Below are positions 18,425-27,582 of a stretch of 64,000 bases of DNA, in pieces; positions within the stretch are counted from its first letter, which is position 1; every line of letters begins with the position of its first letter. The position numbers were made by a program, and so were the translations under genes. The stretch is from assembly GCF_028649395.1 (NCBI RefSeq), contig NZ_JAQSUW010000009.1:203989-267988 (forward strand), read 5' to 3'. The notes under the pieces were generated by a model, which ran no database searches, had not been told where the DNA came from, and saw only the letters and a list, made by a program, of their open reading frames with translations. This stretch comes from Pseudomonas sp. Gutcm_11s (GTDB lineage Bacteria > Pseudomonadota > Gammaproteobacteria > Pseudomonadales > Pseudomonadaceae).

Positions 18425-19162
18425 ATGAACACCCGTGGACTGCTCGACCAGTTGCTCAAATCCGGCCAGGACCTGCTGCAGCAGAAGTCCGGCTCTTCCT
18501 CGTCGGCCGGTGGCCTGGGCGGCCTGCTCGGCAGCGTGACCGGCGGCGGCAAGGGCGGCAGCGGTGATCTCGGTACCCTATTGAAAGGCGCTGGCGGTGG
18601 TGCACTGGCGGCGGGGGCCCTGGGCCTGCTGCTGGGCAACAAGAGTGCACGCAAGGTCGGCAGCAAGGTCATCACCTACGGCGGCCTGGCCGCGCTCGGC
18701 GTGATTGCCTACAAGGCCTACGGCAACTGGCAGGCGCAGCAGCAGGGCACTGCCCAGCCACGCGTCGAGCCGCAGACGGTCGACCGCCTGCCGGCGCCGC
18801 AGGCGGAAGTGCACAGCCAGGCCATCCTCAAGGCGCTGGTGGCCGCGGCCAAGGCCGATGGTCACGTGGACGCCAAGGAGCGCCAGCTGATCGAGGAGCA
18901 GATCGGCGCGCTGGCCAACGACCCGGAGCTGCTGCGCTGGCTGGAGGCCGAGCTGAACAAGCCGCTCGACCCGGCCGAGGTGGCGCGCGCCGCCAGTACC
19001 CCGGAGATGGCGGCGGAGATGTACATCGCCAGCGTGTTGATGGTCGACGAGGAGCACTTCATGGAGCGCGCCTACCTCGAAGAACTGGCGCGCCAGCTCA
19101 AGCTCGAACCCGCGCTCAAGGCCGAACTGGAGGCGCAGGTGCGCCAGGAACTGGTCGGCTGA
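18425..19162 (+). CDS. YebE-like inner-membrane protein with TerB-like domain (DUF533)
   Basis: A 245-residue protein. Residues 1-50 are glycine- and serine-rich. About 50-75 and 80-97 are hydrophobic glycine-rich segments (GGALAAGALGLLLG, YGGLAALGVIAYKAYG). Residues 115-245 are an acidic helical TerB-like fold with ILKALVAAAKADGHVDAKE and a DEEHFMERAYLEELA segment. The family is induced by envelope stress in enterobacteria, but its biochemical role is unknown. A very strong AAGGAGG lies ahead of the ATG. It converges on the diguanylate cyclase gene, whose stop is four bases away. The DGHVD and DEEHF motifs could bind metal, as in TerB. Confidence 0.8.
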   Translation: MNTRGLLDQLLKSGQDLLQQKSGSSSSAGGLGGLLGSVTGGGKGGSGDLGTLLKGAGGGALAAGALGLLLGNKSARKVGSKVITYGGLAALGVIAYKAYGNWQAQQQGTAQPRVEPQTVDRLPAPQAEVHSQAILKALVAAAKADGHVDAKERQLIEEQIGALANDPELLRWLEAELNKPLDPAEVARAASTPEMAAEMYIASVLMVDEEHFMERAYLEELARQLKLEPALKAELEAQVRQELVG

Positions 19163-19166
19163 CCCT

Positions 19167-20798
19167 TCAGGCGGGGTTCTGGGGTGCTTCCTGGAACTCC
19201 GCCCGATTACGCCCGGCGTGCTTGGCGCGATACAGCGCCTGGTCGGCCAGCTCCAGCGCGCCTTCCAGCTCGGGGTGATCCAGCGGCCATAGGGCGCCGC
19301 CGATGCTGCATCCCACGCGCACCTCGTGACCGTCGATCCGCACCGGTTGCTGCAGGCCATGCAGCACTCGCTCGGCGACATGACGGATGCGTTCCTGAGC
19401 CTCGTCTTCCTGTACCCGCAACACCATGACGAACTCGTCGCCACCCAGGCGCGCGACCAGGTCGCCGTCGCGCAGGCAGCCGCGCAGGCGCACGGCCACG
19501 TGCTTGAGCAACTGGTCGCCGGCGGCGTGGCCGAGGCTGTCGTTGACCGGCTTGAAGCCGTCGAGGTCCAGGTAGAGCAGGGCCAGGCAGTGCTCGCGGG
19601 TCTTCGCCAGCAGCAGGAAGCGCTCCAGCGCCGCGCGGTTGGCCAGGCCGGTCAGGATGTCGCTGTGGGCCTTGTTGTCGAGCAGGCCGAGGGCGCTCTG
19701 CTGCAGGGTCAGGCTGTCCACCAGGAGGCGGATCGACTTGCTCAGCATGGCGATCTCGCGCGGGCTGTCGAGGTCGGGGATCTCGCCGATCCGGCCGGCG
19801 CTGAGGCTGTCGGCGGCCTCGGCGATGCTGCGCAGCGGGCGGGTGATGTAGCCCGTCACCAGCCAGCCGACGATGGCGAACAGCAGGGCCAGGCCGACAC
19901 CCCAGAGCACGATGTTGGTGCTCAGGGCGCGGGCCGGTGCGTAGGCCTCGTCGAGCGGCTGGCGGGCCACGACTATCCAGCCGAGGCCGGCGTAGTTGTC
20001 GTAGCCGCGGCTGCTGGCAAAGCCGGTGACGTACTCGCTGCCGTCCGGCCAGGTCTGCACGGCCCAGCTGCCACCCTCGGCGATGGGGCGCTGCAGGGTC
20101 TGCAATTCGAGCTTCTGGCCGATCAGTGCCTTGGGGCCGAGCAGGATGGTGTGGTCGCGGCCGAGGATGAAGAACTCGACGTTGCGGCGTTTCTGGATCG
20201 GCTCCAGTAGGTCGCGGCGTACCTCGTCCGCCCAGGCCCAGGTCAGGTGGCAGGCCAGCACGCCGGCCAGCTTGCCGTTGGCGCCGTACACCGGCAGGCT
20301 GATGTCGACGAATTTCATCGGCTCGCCGCTGGGGTTGGGTAGCAGCTTGGCCAGCAGCACCGCCTCGTGCACGTCGCCGATGAACAGGCCGCGATAGCCC
20401 TGGATATAGACCGGGCGCTGGGACAGGCTGACACCGTCGAGGATGCCGCCGCTGGCGGCCAGCACCTTGCCCTGCGGGTCGGTGAAACCGATCCAGGCGA
20501 TGCTGGGAATCTCCTGCTTGAGGCGGTCGAGCAGGCTGCGGATCTGTGCCGGGTCGTCCGGCTCGCGCAGCGCCTGCAGGCTGCCGAGCACCTGCAGATA
20601 GGCGGCGCGGCTGGCCATGTCGCGATCCAGGCGGTCGATCATCTGCAGCGAGACTTCGGTGAGGTCGCGGCCGACCTCCTCGCGGATACGCTGGCTGGAG
20701 TCGTTGCCGATCAGAGTGCCGAGCAGCCAGCTGAGTAGCGTCACCAGCAGGGCGATGAGCAGGGCGAAGTGGCTGCGTAGACTGAAAGCAGGGGGCAT
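19167..20798 (-). CDS. Diguanylate cyclase with periplasmic Cache sensor and HAMP
   Basis: About 543 residues. An N-terminal membrane helix (FALLIALLVTLLSWLLGTLI) leads into a periplasmic double-Cache-like sensor of about 270 residues, then a second helix (IVLWGVGLALLFAIVGWLV), a HAMP segment, and a C-terminal GGDEF domain. The active site is GGDEF, with an I-site RDGD five residues before it, so product inhibition is expected. DLDGFKPVNDSLGHAAGDQLL binds substrate. A ligand in the periplasm probably controls cyclic di-GMP synthesis. I prefer the ATG at 20798 (GGGAG upstream) to one 33 bases earlier that lacks a ribosome-binding site. Confidence 0.9.
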   Translation of the reverse strand: MPPAFSLRSHFALLIALLVTLLSWLLGTLIGNDSSQRIREEVGRDLTEVSLQMIDRLDRDMASRAAYLQVLGSLQALREPDDPAQIRSLLDRLKQEIPSIAWIGFTDPQGKVLAASGGILDGVSLSQRPVYIQGYRGLFIGDVHEAVLLAKLLPNPSGEPMKFVDISLPVYGANGKLAGVLACHLTWAWADEVRRDLLEPIQKRRNVEFFILGRDHTILLGPKALIGQKLELQTLQRPIAEGGSWAVQTWPDGSEYVTGFASSRGYDNYAGLGWIVVARQPLDEAYAPARALSTNIVLWGVGLALLFAIVGWLVTGYITRPLRSIAEAADSLSAGRIGEIPDLDSPREIAMLSKSIRLLVDSLTLQQSALGLLDNKAHSDILTGLANRAALERFLLLAKTREHCLALLYLDLDGFKPVNDSLGHAAGDQLLKHVAVRLRGCLRDGDLVARLGGDEFVMVLRVQEDEAQERIRHVAERVLHGLQQPVRIDGHEVRVGCSIGGALWPLDHPELEGALELADQALYRAKHAGRNRAEFQEAPQNPA

Positions 20799-20946
20799 CG
20801 TACTGCGGCTCCCGAGGTTGCGAGCGATCATGCGGCGCGCGAAGCGCTAGGGTTCAGCATAGTGAAGGGCTGGCGCGGTATTCCACACAAGATGCCGGCG
20901 CGGTGCAATTCTGCTCGGGCAGATAGGAAATTGGAGGCAAGGATCG

Positions 20947-21885
20947 ATGCATTTGCGCTCATGGGTGGCGCTCCTGTTGGGTGGCCTGGCGGCGCCGGCG
21001 GCTGTCGGGCAGGTGCTGCTGGAGCAGCGCGCGCTGCTGCTGGACGACAGCCGCCTGCCGCGCGAGGCGGCGCTGGATCGCCTGCAGCAGGTGCGCTTCG
21101 CCTTCCGCGAGGCGCAGGCCGACGCGGGCGAGTGGCCTGTCTGGACGCGTGCCTATGGCCAGCGTGGCTCCTGGGACGGCGGCCTGGAACGGCATGGCGA
21201 GGGCGTGGTGCTAGGCCTGGACCGGCCATTGGGCGGGCAGTGGATAGGTGGCGGGCTGCTGTCGTTGTCACGCTCGCGCCTGGATGCCGACGATGGCGCG
21301 GCGAGCAGCGACGACGCTCATGTCGGCCTGTATGCCGCCACCCGCATCTATAACCAGCTCGGCTTCAAGCTCGGCGCCCTGTACGGCCAGCACCGCCTGG
21401 ACGGCGGCAGCGATCACGCCCGGGCGCGCAGCTGGCAGCTGTTCGGCGAGAGCAGCTTCGCCCTGGACTTTCGCGACTTCACCCTGGAGCCCTTCGCCGG
21501 CCTGGCCCTGGTTCACCTGGACAGCGGCGCGCTGCGCCATGCGGGACTGCGCCTGGCTGCTGCGGATGAGGAGGCCGGCTACCTGACCCTCGGCTGGCGC
21601 CTGGCCGCGCCCTGGTATTGGCAGCAGCGCAAGTGGGTCGGCCGCGCCAGCCTGGCTCTGCGCCAGGACCTGGGCAGTGACCGGCTGGACGGCGAGGCGA
21701 CCAGCTCCGGCGGCGCAACACTGCAGCTGCAGGGCCGCGAATTCGAGCGCAGCAGCCTGCGCCTGGACCTGGGGTTGGATCACGAATTGCGCGATGACCT
21801 GTATCTCGGCATCACCTACGCTGGCCAGTACGCCGACGATGCCCGCGACAACGCCCTGGCGGCGCGACTCAGCCTGAAATTCTGA
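20947..21885 (+). CDS. Autotransporter-type outer-membrane beta-barrel with minimal passenger
   Basis: A 312-residue protein with a Sec signal peptide (about 1-21, ending AVG before QVLLEQ), then only about 45 residues before a typical autotransporter barrel start ([17 protein letters not shown]). The remaining residues alternate in amphipathic beta strands and end in LSLKF, with the terminal phenylalanine recognised by the BAM complex. Classical autotransporters carry a large passenger. Here the extracellular part is limited to the short helical [23 protein letters not shown] region, which may simply plug the barrel. GGAGG precedes the ATG. A function is not evident. Confidence 0.75.
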   Translation: MHLRSWVALLLGGLAAPAAVGQVLLEQRALLLDDSRLPREAALDRLQQVRFAFREAQADAGEWPVWTRAYGQRGSWDGGLERHGEGVVLGLDRPLGGQWIGGGLLSLSRSRLDADDGAASSDDAHVGLYAATRIYNQLGFKLGALYGQHRLDGGSDHARARSWQLFGESSFALDFRDFTLEPFAGLALVHLDSGALRHAGLRLAAADEEAGYLTLGWRLAAPWYWQQRKWVGRASLALRQDLGSDRLDGEATSSGGATLQLQGREFERSSLRLDLGLDHELRDDLYLGITYAGQYADDARDNALAARLSLKF

Positions 21886-21910
21886 CGCGGCCCGCCGGTC
21901 AGTGGGCGGG

Positions 21911-21939
21911 CTGCCAGGGCGCGTGCACTCGGGTATACT
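21911..21939 (+). promoter_or_regulatory. Candidate sigma-70 promoter for prfB
   Basis: CTGCCA, a 17-base spacer, then TATACT, about 120 bases upstream of the prfB start. Confidence 0.5.
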
Positions 21940-22059
21940 CGCGGGCTTTTCCGAACCTTTGCGGTCGCGGCCAGTGCCGTGCCCGGTCGAGCCCCTGTCC
22001 TGTACGGCTCGATCGGCGCTTGTCGTCGCCCCGCAGCTTGCCCGAGAGTGCTGCCTACC

Positions 22060-23155
22060 ATGGAAATCAATCCGATCCTCAACAGCATCAAGGACCTGTC
22101 CGAGCGCACCCTGTCTATTCGGGGGTATCTTTGACTACGATCAGAAGCATGATCGTCTGGTCGAAGTAAACCGCGAGCTCGAAGACGCCAGTGTCTGGAA
22201 CAAGCCCGAGTACGCGCAAAGCCTGGGCCGTGAGCGCGCCATGCTGGCGCAGATCGTCGGCACCATCGACGACCTCACCGGCAGCCTGGCCGATTCCAAG
22301 GATCTGCTGGAAATGGCAGCCGAGGAGAACGACGAAGGCGCGGTGAACGACGTCGCTGCCGAAGTCGAGCGCCTGCGCGAGATCCTCGAGAAGCTGGAAT
22401 TCCGCCGCATGTTCAGCGGCGAGATGGACGCGAACAACTGCTACCTGGACATCCAGGCCGGTTCCGGCGGCACCGAAGCCCAGGACTGGGCCAACATCCT
22501 GCTGCGCATGTACCTGCGCTGGGCCGACAAGCGCGGCTTCGATGCCACCATCATCGAGCTGTCCGAGGGTGAAGTCGCCGGCATCAAGGGCGCCACCGTG
22601 CACATCAAGGGCGAGTACGCCTTCGGCTGGCTGCGCACCGAGATCGGCGTGCACCGCCTGGTGCGCAAGAGCCCGTTCGACTCCGGTGCCCGTCGTCACA
22701 CCTCGTTCTCGGCGGTGTTCGCCTCCCCCGAGATCGACGACAAGGTCGAGATCGAGATCAACCCGTCCGACCTGCGCATCGACACCTACCGTTCCTCCGG
22801 TGCCGGCGGTCAGCACGTGAACACCACCGACTCGGCGGTGCGTATCACCCACGTGCCGACCAACACCGTGGTGGCGTGCCAGAACGAACGCTCCCAGCAC
22901 GCCAACAAGGACACCGCCATGAAGATGCTGCGGGCCAAGTTGTACGAGCTGGAGATGATGAAGCGCAACGCCGCGTCCCAGGCTCTGGAAGACTCCAAGT
23001 CGGATATCGGCTGGGGCCACCAGATCCGCTCCTACGTGCTCGATGACTCGCGCATCAAGGATCTGCGGACCGGCGTCGAGCGTAGTGACTGCCAGAAGGT
23101 CCTCGATGGCGACCTCGACCAGTACCTCGAGGCCAGCCTGAAACAGGGCCTTTGA
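22060..23155 (+). CDS. prfB: Peptide chain release factor 2 with programmed +1 frameshift
   Basis: RF2 terminates translation at UGA and UAA. Translation starts at the ATG at 22060 and reads 24 codons to CTT, followed by an in-frame TGA at 22132-22134. The rest of the protein (22133-23155) is in the +1 frame, giving 364 residues, one fewer than E. coli RF2. The autoregulatory site CGGGGGTATCTTTGAC has the internal Shine-Dalgarno-like GGGGG and the slippery CTT-T next to the UGA. The stop-recognition tripeptide SPF (in VRKSPFDSG) and the catalytic GGQ (residues 249-251) are intact. The long frame that starts at 21902 is an artefact of the frame change. lysS follows, as in E. coli. Confidence 0.97.
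22120..22135 (+). promoter_or_regulatory. RF2 programmed frameshift site
   Basis: CGGGGG-TAT-CTT-TGA-C: an internal Shine-Dalgarno-like G-run three bases before the CTT slippery codon and the in-frame UGA. Low RF2 slows termination at the UGA and allows the +1 slip, giving negative feedback. Confidence 0.95.
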
Positions 23156-23165
23156 TTCGCACCCG

Positions 23166-23190
23166 CCGGAGCGAGCGGGGCTCGCTCCGG
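23166..23190. other. Strong hairpin between prfB and lysS
   Basis: CCGGAGCGAGC and GCTCGCTCCGG form perfect 11-base arms around a GGG loop. There is no U-run, so it may be a partial terminator or an RNA stabiliser within a prfB-lysS transcript. Confidence 0.5.
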
Positions 23191-23232
23191 CCAGTAACCC
23201 CTTTGATTTAGATGCCAGGCAGATAGACGACC

Positions 23233-24735
23233 ATGAGCGACCAACAACTCGACCAGCACGAACTGCAACAGGAAGAAAACAAGCTGATTGCCCAGCGCAA
23301 GGAAAAGCTTGCTGCCGTCCGTGAGCAGGGCAATGCCTTCCCCAACGATTTCCGCCGCGACAGCCTGTGCGCCGACCTGCAGAAACAGTACGCGGAGAAG
23401 ACCAAGGAAGAGCTGGAAGCCGCTGCCATCCCGGTCAAGGTTGCCGGTCGCATCATGCTCAACCGTGGCTCGTTCATGGTCATCCAGGACACCTCCGGGC
23501 GCCTGCAGGTCTACGTCAACCGCAAGACCCTGCCCGAAGAGACCCTGGCCGCGGTGAAGACCTGGGACATGGGCGACATCATCGCCGCCGAAGGCACCCT
23601 GGCCCGCTCCGGCAAGGGCGACCTGTACGTGGAAATGACCAACGTGCGCCTGCTGACCAAGTCCCTGCGCCCGCTGCCGGACAAGCACCACGGCCTGACC
23701 GACACCGAGCAGCGCTATCGCCAGCGCTACGTCGATCTGATCGTCAACGAGGAAGTGCGCGACACCTTCCGCGTGCGTTCCCAGGTGATCGCCCACATCC
23801 GCCGCTTCCTCAACGAGCGTGGTTTCCTCGAAGTGGAAACCCCGATGCTGCAGACCATCCCCGGCGGCGCGGCGGCCAAGCCTTTCGAGACCCACCACAA
23901 CGCCCTGGACATGCAGATGTTCCTGCGTATCGCGCCGGAGCTGTACCTCAAGCGCCTGGTGGTCGGTGGCTTCGAGAAGGTCTTCGAGATCAACCGCAAC
24001 TTCCGTAACGAAGGCGTTTCGACCCGGCACAACCCCGAGTTCACCATGCTCGAGTTCTACCAGGCCTACGCCGACTACGAAGACAACATGGACCTGACCG
24101 AGGAACTGTTCCGCGAGCTGGCCCTGGCGGTGCTCGGTACCACCGACGTGCCTTACGGCGAGAAGGTGTTCCACTTCGGCGAGCCGTTCGTGCGCCTGTC
24201 GGTGTTCGACTCGATCCTCAAGTACAACCCGGAAATCACCGCGGCCGACCTCAACGACATCGATCGCGCCCGCGAGATCGCCAAGAAGGCCGGTGCCAAA
24301 GTCCTCGGCTTCGAAGGCCTGGGCAAGCTGCAGGTGATGATTTTCGAGGAGCTGGTCGAGCACAAGCTGGAGCAGCCGCACTTCATCACCCGCTACCCGT
24401 TCGAAGTCTCGCCGCTGGCCCGTCGCAGCGACGACGATCCGAGCGTCACCGACCGCTTCGAGCTGTTCATCGGTGGCCGCGAGATCGCCAACGCCTACTC
24501 CGAGCTGAACGATGCCGAAGATCAGGCCGCACGCTTCCTGCAGCAGGTGGCCGACAAGGACGCTGGTGACGACGAGGCCATGCACTACGACGCCGACTTC
24601 GTCCGCGCCCTGGAGTACGGCATGCCGCCGACCGCTGGTGAAGGCATCGGTATCGACCGCCTGGTGATGCTGCTGACCAACTCGCCGTCGATCCGCGATG
24701 TGATCCTCTTCCCGCACATGCGCCCGCAGGCTTGA
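23233..24735 (+). CDS. lysS: Lysyl-tRNA synthetase, class II
   Basis: A 500-residue class IIb synthetase. The N-terminal OB-fold for anticodon binding covers about residues 60-150 ([18 protein letters not shown]). Motif 1 is around [15 protein letters not shown], motif 2 is [20 protein letters not shown], and motif 3 is [12 protein letters not shown] near the C-terminus. It charges tRNA-Lys with lysine using ATP. It lies 77 bases after prfB on the same strand and is closed by a strong terminator. The length and order match other gammaproteobacteria. Confidence 0.97.
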   Translation: MSDQQLDQHELQQEENKLIAQRKEKLAAVREQGNAFPNDFRRDSLCADLQKQYAEKTKEELEAAAIPVKVAGRIMLNRGSFMVIQDTSGRLQVYVNRKTLPEETLAAVKTWDMGDIIAAEGTLARSGKGDLYVEMTNVRLLTKSLRPLPDKHHGLTDTEQRYRQRYVDLIVNEEVRDTFRVRSQVIAHIRRFLNERGFLEVETPMLQTIPGGAAAKPFETHHNALDMQMFLRIAPELYLKRLVVGGFEKVFEINRNFRNEGVSTRHNPEFTMLEFYQAYADYEDNMDLTEELFRELALAVLGTTDVPYGEKVFHFGEPFVRLSVFDSILKYNPEITAADLNDIDRAREIAKKAGAKVLGFEGLGKLQVMIFEELVEHKLEQPHFITRYPFEVSPLARRSDDDPSVTDRFELFIGGREIANAYSELNDAEDQAARFLQQVADKDAGDDEAMHYDADFVRALEYGMPPTAGEGIGIDRLVMLLTNSPSIRDVILFPHMRPQA

Positions 24736-24800
24736 TCGCCGGCGCCGAAACGGGCAACGTTGCAGCAGGAGTGGCGTCTGGCCATCCCGCTGTCTGAAAC

Positions 24801-24838
24801 ACAGGGGGGCTGCCGTAATGGCAGCCCCCCTGTTTTTT
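24801..24838 (+). terminator. Intrinsic terminator after lysS
   Basis: ACAGGGGGGCTGCC and GGCAGCCCCCCTGT pair perfectly around GTAAT and are followed by a run of six T. Confidence 0.95.
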
Positions 24839-24865
24839 GTCTGCAGTTCGTGAGGAATACCGGTA

Positions 24866-25579
24866 GTGAACCTCAGCTCCGTTGCGCCATGCCCGGCCAC
24901 ATTGGCCAGCGAGCTGGCCGAGTCCGTGCAGTATCGCGGCCGCCAGGCCAGTCGCCAGGGTAGCGAGCAGCGCCGCCTGAGCATCCTCGAAGCAACGCTG
25001 CGCATCATCGTGCGCGAGGGGCTGCGCGGGGTTCGTCACCGCGCGGTAGCGGCCGAGGCGCAGGTGCCGTTGTCGGCTACCACCTATTACTTCAGCGATA
25101 TCCAGGATCTGGTCGCCGACAGCTTCACGCTGTTCGTCAAGCGCAGCTCGACCAGCCTGGCCGCGCTCTGGGCCGGGGTGGACGAGGACTTCTACCGGAT
25201 CGCCGCGGCCATCGAGCAGGACCCCAACGCGCGCCGCGAGATGGTCACCCACTTCATCGACCTGGCCGTGGCCCACGTCCAGGCCAAGATGCGCGAGCAC
25301 GATGACGAGCTGCTGGTGGAGCTGGCGTTCCGCCAGGAGGCGCTGACCAACACCCAGCTGCGCCCGCTGTTCCTGGCCCACCAGAGCCTGCGGCTGCGCT
25401 TCGCCGAGCGTGCCCTGCGCATCATGGGTTCCACGGCGCCGTTGGAGGATGCGCAAGTGTTGACTACGCTGGTTTTGCGGATGGAATATCATGCCATCGT
25501 CGACGGGGCGCAAGACTTCGATCTAGAGGCCCAGCGCGCGGTGTTGCAGCGCTTTCTGGATCTGGTCATAGGGGCTTAA
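24866..25579 (+). CDS. TetR-family transcriptional regulator
   Basis: A 237-residue protein with a GTG start (GAGG 10 bases upstream). The first 35 residues precede the helix-turn-helix, which reads RLSILEATLRIIVREGLRG then AAEAQVPLSATTYYFSDIQDL. The remainder is an all-helical ligand-binding and dimerisation domain. It stands alone between two terminators, downstream of lysS, as does a TetR gene (PA3699) in P. aeruginosa by memory. The target and effector are unknown. It may control the downstream lipoprotein gene or itself. Confidence 0.88.
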   Translation: MNLSSVAPCPATLASELAESVQYRGRQASRQGSEQRRLSILEATLRIIVREGLRGVRHRAVAAEAQVPLSATTYYFSDIQDLVADSFTLFVKRSSTSLAALWAGVDEDFYRIAAAIEQDPNARREMVTHFIDLAVAHVQAKMREHDDELLVELAFRQEALTNTQLRPLFLAHQSLRLRFAERALRIMGSTAPLEDAQVLTTLVLRMEYHAIVDGAQDFDLEAQRAVLQRFLDLVIGA

Positions 25580-25602
25580 CAATCATCCCTTAGCCTGAGG
25601 CC

Positions 25603-25631
25603 AGGCCCCGCATCGTCGGGGCCTTTCTTTT
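25603..25631 (+). terminator. Intrinsic terminator after the tetR gene
   Basis: GGCCCCG and CGGGGCC arms around CATCGT, followed by TTTCTTTT. Confidence 0.9.
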
Positions 25632-25662
25632 GTCTTCGGTCGACCCTTACAAGGAGCACGTA

Positions 25663-26220
25663 ATGAAAGCCTGGCGCATGGTCATCACCGCCCTCAGCTG
25701 CCTGCTGTTGAGCGGTTGCCTGGTGACCTTCAAGGACCCCATCCCGGCCAACGAGGCCGCGCCGATGCCGCTGCTCGGCGACTGGGAGCGCAAGGACGAG
25801 TGGGGCGACCAGCAATACCTGTCCATCGCCCGTGCCGGCTCCAACGTCTATCGCGCCAAGGCCTGGGGCGAGAGTGCCGAGGCCGCCGAGGACAGCGCCG
25901 AGGAGTACGGTTTCACCGTGGCCCATCATGGCCGCCGCTGGTACATGTCCGCCGGCCTGCCCAAGCGCCTGGGCGCCAACTTCGCCATCGCCGGTTTCGA
26001 ACTGACCGCCAAGAACGAGCTGGTGATCTACAACCTGGACGTCGAGCGCATCCTCCAGGAAATGGACGGCGGCACCCTGCAGGGCCAGCCGGTGGAAACG
26101 CCGGAGGGCGAGGCAGTACTGATCACCAGCTCGCTGGACAAGGTCTTCAGCTACCTCGACGACCAGGCCAACGCCGACGTCTTCGTCGAAGTGGCGCGCT
26201 ACCAGCGTAGCGTCGAGTAA
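25663..26220 (+). CDS. Conserved lipoprotein of unknown function
   Basis: A 185-residue protein with a lipoprotein signal peptide (lipobox LLSGC, acylated C19). The ATG at 25663 is supported by AAGGAG seven bases upstream. The mature part begins LVTFKDPIP and has a GDWERKDEWGDQQYLSIAR segment, probably one small beta-rich domain with a C-terminal helix. Residues after the cysteine (L, V) are not an Asp avoidance signal, so outer-membrane sorting is expected. It is followed after nine bases by the QEGLA-motif gene, so the two may be co-transcribed. Confidence 0.8.
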   Translation: MKAWRMVITALSCLLLSGCLVTFKDPIPANEAAPMPLLGDWERKDEWGDQQYLSIARAGSNVYRAKAWGESAEAAEDSAEEYGFTVAHHGRRWYMSAGLPKRLGANFAIAGFELTAKNELVIYNLDVERILQEMDGGTLQGQPVETPEGEAVLITSSLDKVFSYLDDQANADVFVEVARYQRSVE

Positions 26221-26229
26221 GGGGCAGGC

Positions 26230-27519
26230 ATGAGCCGGCGCAAGTCGCAGAACGAATATCACGACACGATCCGCTCCCTGTCCGGGCGCATCGTTGAGGC
26301 GCAGACGCCGATCCGCGTGCTCGACGCGATCAAGTGGGATGAAAACGTTCGCCAGGGCTTCATCAAGGCCAAGGGCCGCGAGCTGCCGGCCGTCGACCGC
26401 GCCTACTACGACAGCCGCCCGTTGGCCTTCGATGCCACGGCGAAGAAGCTGGAATTCCAGAACATCGAGCGCGACATCACCCGCCACTTGGGGCAGTTCA
26501 ACCCGGTCGGGCAGATCATGCGGCGCATGTGCAAGGAATACCGCATGGTCATCCGCATGCTCGAGGCGCGTGGCACGCCCGACTTCGGCCTGATCTCTCA
26601 GGAGCTCTACGGCGCTGCTTCGGACGCCTTCCACGCCGGCGACCCGACCCTGGCCGACCTCGGCCTGATGCTCTCCGACTACCTGAACAACATCGCCGAG
26701 CGCGGCGACCTGCGGGACGAGGCCAAGACGCTGACCGCCAAGGACGCCGTGGCCATCCTCCAGGAGCGCCTGGCCAAGGTGTTCGGCGACGACACCATCC
26801 GCGTCTTCGAGTCTGACGGCATCGTCGCCGACGCCGCGGCCGGCGCCGACTACATCAAGGTGCGCGCCGACGCCATGTTCAACGAGCGCGACGTGCGCGC
26901 GCTGGAAGTGCACGAGGGTCTGGTGCATGTCGGCACCACGCTCAACGGCCTGAGCCAGCCGGTATGTACCTTCCTGGCCAAGGGCCCGCCCTCGTCGACC
27001 GTGACCCAGGAGGGTCTGGCCATCCTCATGGAAGTGATTGCCTTCGCCTCCTACCCCTATCGCCTGCGCAAGCTGACCAACCGCACCCGCGCCATCCACA
27101 TGGCGGAGGAGGGCGCCGACTTCCTGCAGGTGTTCGAGTTCTACAAGGAGCAGGGCTACGGCCTGGAGGAGAGCTACGGCAACGCCAGTCGGGTGTTCCG
27201 CGGCTCGACGCCGAATGGCCTGCCGTTCACCAAGGATCTGTCGTACCTGAAGGGCTTCATCCTCATCTACAACTACATCCAGCTCGCCGTGCGCAAGGGC
27301 AAGCTGGAGCAGATCCCGCTGCTGTTCTGCGGCAAGACCACCCTGGAAGACATGCGCACCCTGCGCCAGCTGGTCGACGAGGGCCTGGTGGCCCCGCCCA
27401 AGTACCTGCCGCCGCAGTTCCGCGACCTCAATGCCCTGGCCGCGTGGATGTGCTTCTCCAACTTCCTGAACCATCTGAGCCTGGACCGCATCGAAGCGGA
27501 CTACGCCAACATCCTCTGA
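26230..27519 (+). CDS. QEGLA-motif protein, bacterial MATCAP-like metallopeptidase
   Basis: A 429-residue protein of the family annotated as flavohemoglobin expression-modulating QEGLA motif protein (DUF1704). It has a zinc-peptidase-like HExxxH at H228-E-G-L-V-H233, with the name motif QEGLA at 260-264, whose glutamate probably completes the metal site. Eukaryotic relatives (MATCAP) are tyrosine carboxypeptidases acting on tubulin tails. The bacterial substrate is unknown. The N-terminal half is helical, with a conserved DAIKWDENVRQGF segment. A peptidase acting on a C-terminal residue is the best guess. The name linking it to flavohemoglobin expression rests on indirect data. Confidence 0.85.
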   Translation: MSRRKSQNEYHDTIRSLSGRIVEAQTPIRVLDAIKWDENVRQGFIKAKGRELPAVDRAYYDSRPLAFDATAKKLEFQNIERDITRHLGQFNPVGQIMRRMCKEYRMVIRMLEARGTPDFGLISQELYGAASDAFHAGDPTLADLGLMLSDYLNNIAERGDLRDEAKTLTAKDAVAILQERLAKVFGDDTIRVFESDGIVADAAAGADYIKVRADAMFNERDVRALEVHEGLVHVGTTLNGLSQPVCTFLAKGPPSSTVTQEGLAILMEVIAFASYPYRLRKLTNRTRAIHMAEEGADFLQVFEFYKEQGYGLEESYGNASRVFRGSTPNGLPFTKDLSYLKGFILIYNYIQLAVRKGKLEQIPLLFCGKTTLEDMRTLRQLVDEGLVAPPKYLPPQFRDLNALAAWMCFSNFLNHLSLDRIEADYANIL

Positions 27520-27582
27520 TGTCGCGCGGGCCCGACCACTGCCGGGCCGTGCCACCGTGCTACTTCCTGTCCGGAGCCCGCC

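Noticed and set aside
22132..22134. Premature stop making prfB a pseudogene
   Set aside because: It is the conserved programmed frameshift site of RF2, and the +1 frame continues the protein exactly.
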